A DNA stretch of 5,690 bases, taken from contig VGYW01000505.1 in NCBI GenBank assembly GCA_016872875.1, forward strand, positions 1 through 5,690, in the 5' to 3' direction. Positions 5,498 through 5,690 of the stretch are shown piece after piece. Position 1 is the first letter of the stretch. Each line of letters starts with the position of its first letter. This DNA comes from Planctomycetota bacterium. GTDB taxonomy: Bacteria > Planctomycetota > PUPC01 > DSUN01. A program made the translations under genes and the position numbers. Below the pieces are notes generated by a model, which searched no databases, was not told the DNA's origin, and was given only the letters and a program-made list of their open reading frames with translations.

Positions 5498-5690
5498 ATG
5501 AGCGCAGCCCCCCCCAACGTGGACGTTTTGGAGAGGATGGCGCGCGCGGTGGAGAAGGTCCGCGAGCGCCTGTTGCGCGCCTCGAAGGCGCTGGAAACCG
5601 CTGGCGTCCGCTACGCGGTCATCGGCGGCAACGCCGTCGCCGCCTGGGTCGCCACCGTGGACGAGGCGGCCGTGCGGAACACGCGGGACG
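5498..5690 (+). CDS. Partial nucleotidyltransferase-like protein (AbiEii/MNT-type), N-terminus
   Basis: This frame runs from ATG 5498 to the right edge: 64 complete codons with no stop, and the gene continues outside. GAGAGG (5486-5491) lies six bases upstream. The start of the protein is a polar helix (about residues 8-33, VDVLERMARAVEKVRERLLRA with interruptions), followed by LETAGVRYAVIGGNAVAAWVA (about 32-52) and VRNTRD at the edge. 'YAVIGGNAVAAW' is the first strand, Gly-Gly loop and helix of the DNA polymerase beta-like nucleotidyltransferase fold. NTRD would continue into the catalytic D-x-D, which lies outside the window. Such proteins occur both alone and as toxins of the AbiE/MNT type with an antitoxin neighbour. 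Which applies here cannot be judged. It is divergent from the desulfurase operon (132 bases between starts). Confidence 0.75.
   Translation, partial: MSAAPPNVDVLERMARAVEKVRERLLRASKALETAGVRYAVIGGNAVAAWVATVDEAAVRNTRD

Overview
The window is GC-rich bacterial DNA with dense, closely spaced genes. The high GC, GTG and ATG starts with purine-rich ribosome binding sites, a selenium/sulfur gene trio and short dispersed hairpin repeats would fit an environmental planctomycete-like or similar GC-rich lineage. That assignment is an impression, not a proof. There is no rRNA, tRNA, CRISPR array or recognisable insertion sequence.

Layout, left to right. (1) Bases 1-147, minus strand: the 5' part of a small gene that runs off the left edge; its RGS...C-x4-C-x2-C stretch resembles the DUF6788 family. 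(2) Bases 148-331: an AT-rich divergent intergenic region with a long imperfect dyad (156-193) and a TTGACA promoter candidate for the next operon. (3) Bases 332-3144, plus strand: a tightly coupled pair, a compact SNF2/RapA-type helicase (593 aa) followed, with a 1-base overlap, by a 343-aa protein with an alpha-helical, coiled-coil-like middle and a four-cysteine C-terminal zinc ribbon. (4) Bases 3145-3261: a convergent intergenic region with two hairpins, one of them a perfect 28-bp palindrome. (5) Bases 3262-5365, minus strand: an operon read right to left, made of a class V aminotransferase/cysteine desulfurase, a YedF-like TusA+DsrE fusion and a DUF3343 Se/S-carrier-like protein. It has a near-consensus promoter at 5396-5424. 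A 32-bp-arm inverted repeat built of 9-bp tandem units sits between the first and second genes. (6) Bases 5498-5690, plus strand: the 5' end of a nucleotidyltransferase-like gene cut by the right edge.

How the genes work together. The minus-strand trio looks like a sulfur/selenium relay: the desulfurase would mobilise S (or Se) from cysteine (or selenocysteine), and YedF and the DUF3343 protein would carry it. In other genomes such genes sit near selD and selenium-dependent molybdenum hydroxylases; neither is visible here. The plus-strand pair looks like a self-contained two-protein module in which the helicase motor works with a coiled-coil/zinc-ribbon partner. Its arrangement recalls the B. 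subtilis yqhH-yqhG pair and split versions of larger SNF2 proteins. Its job is unknown; nucleic-acid or RNA polymerase remodelling and defence are both possible. This pair is the best candidate in the window for an undescribed system.
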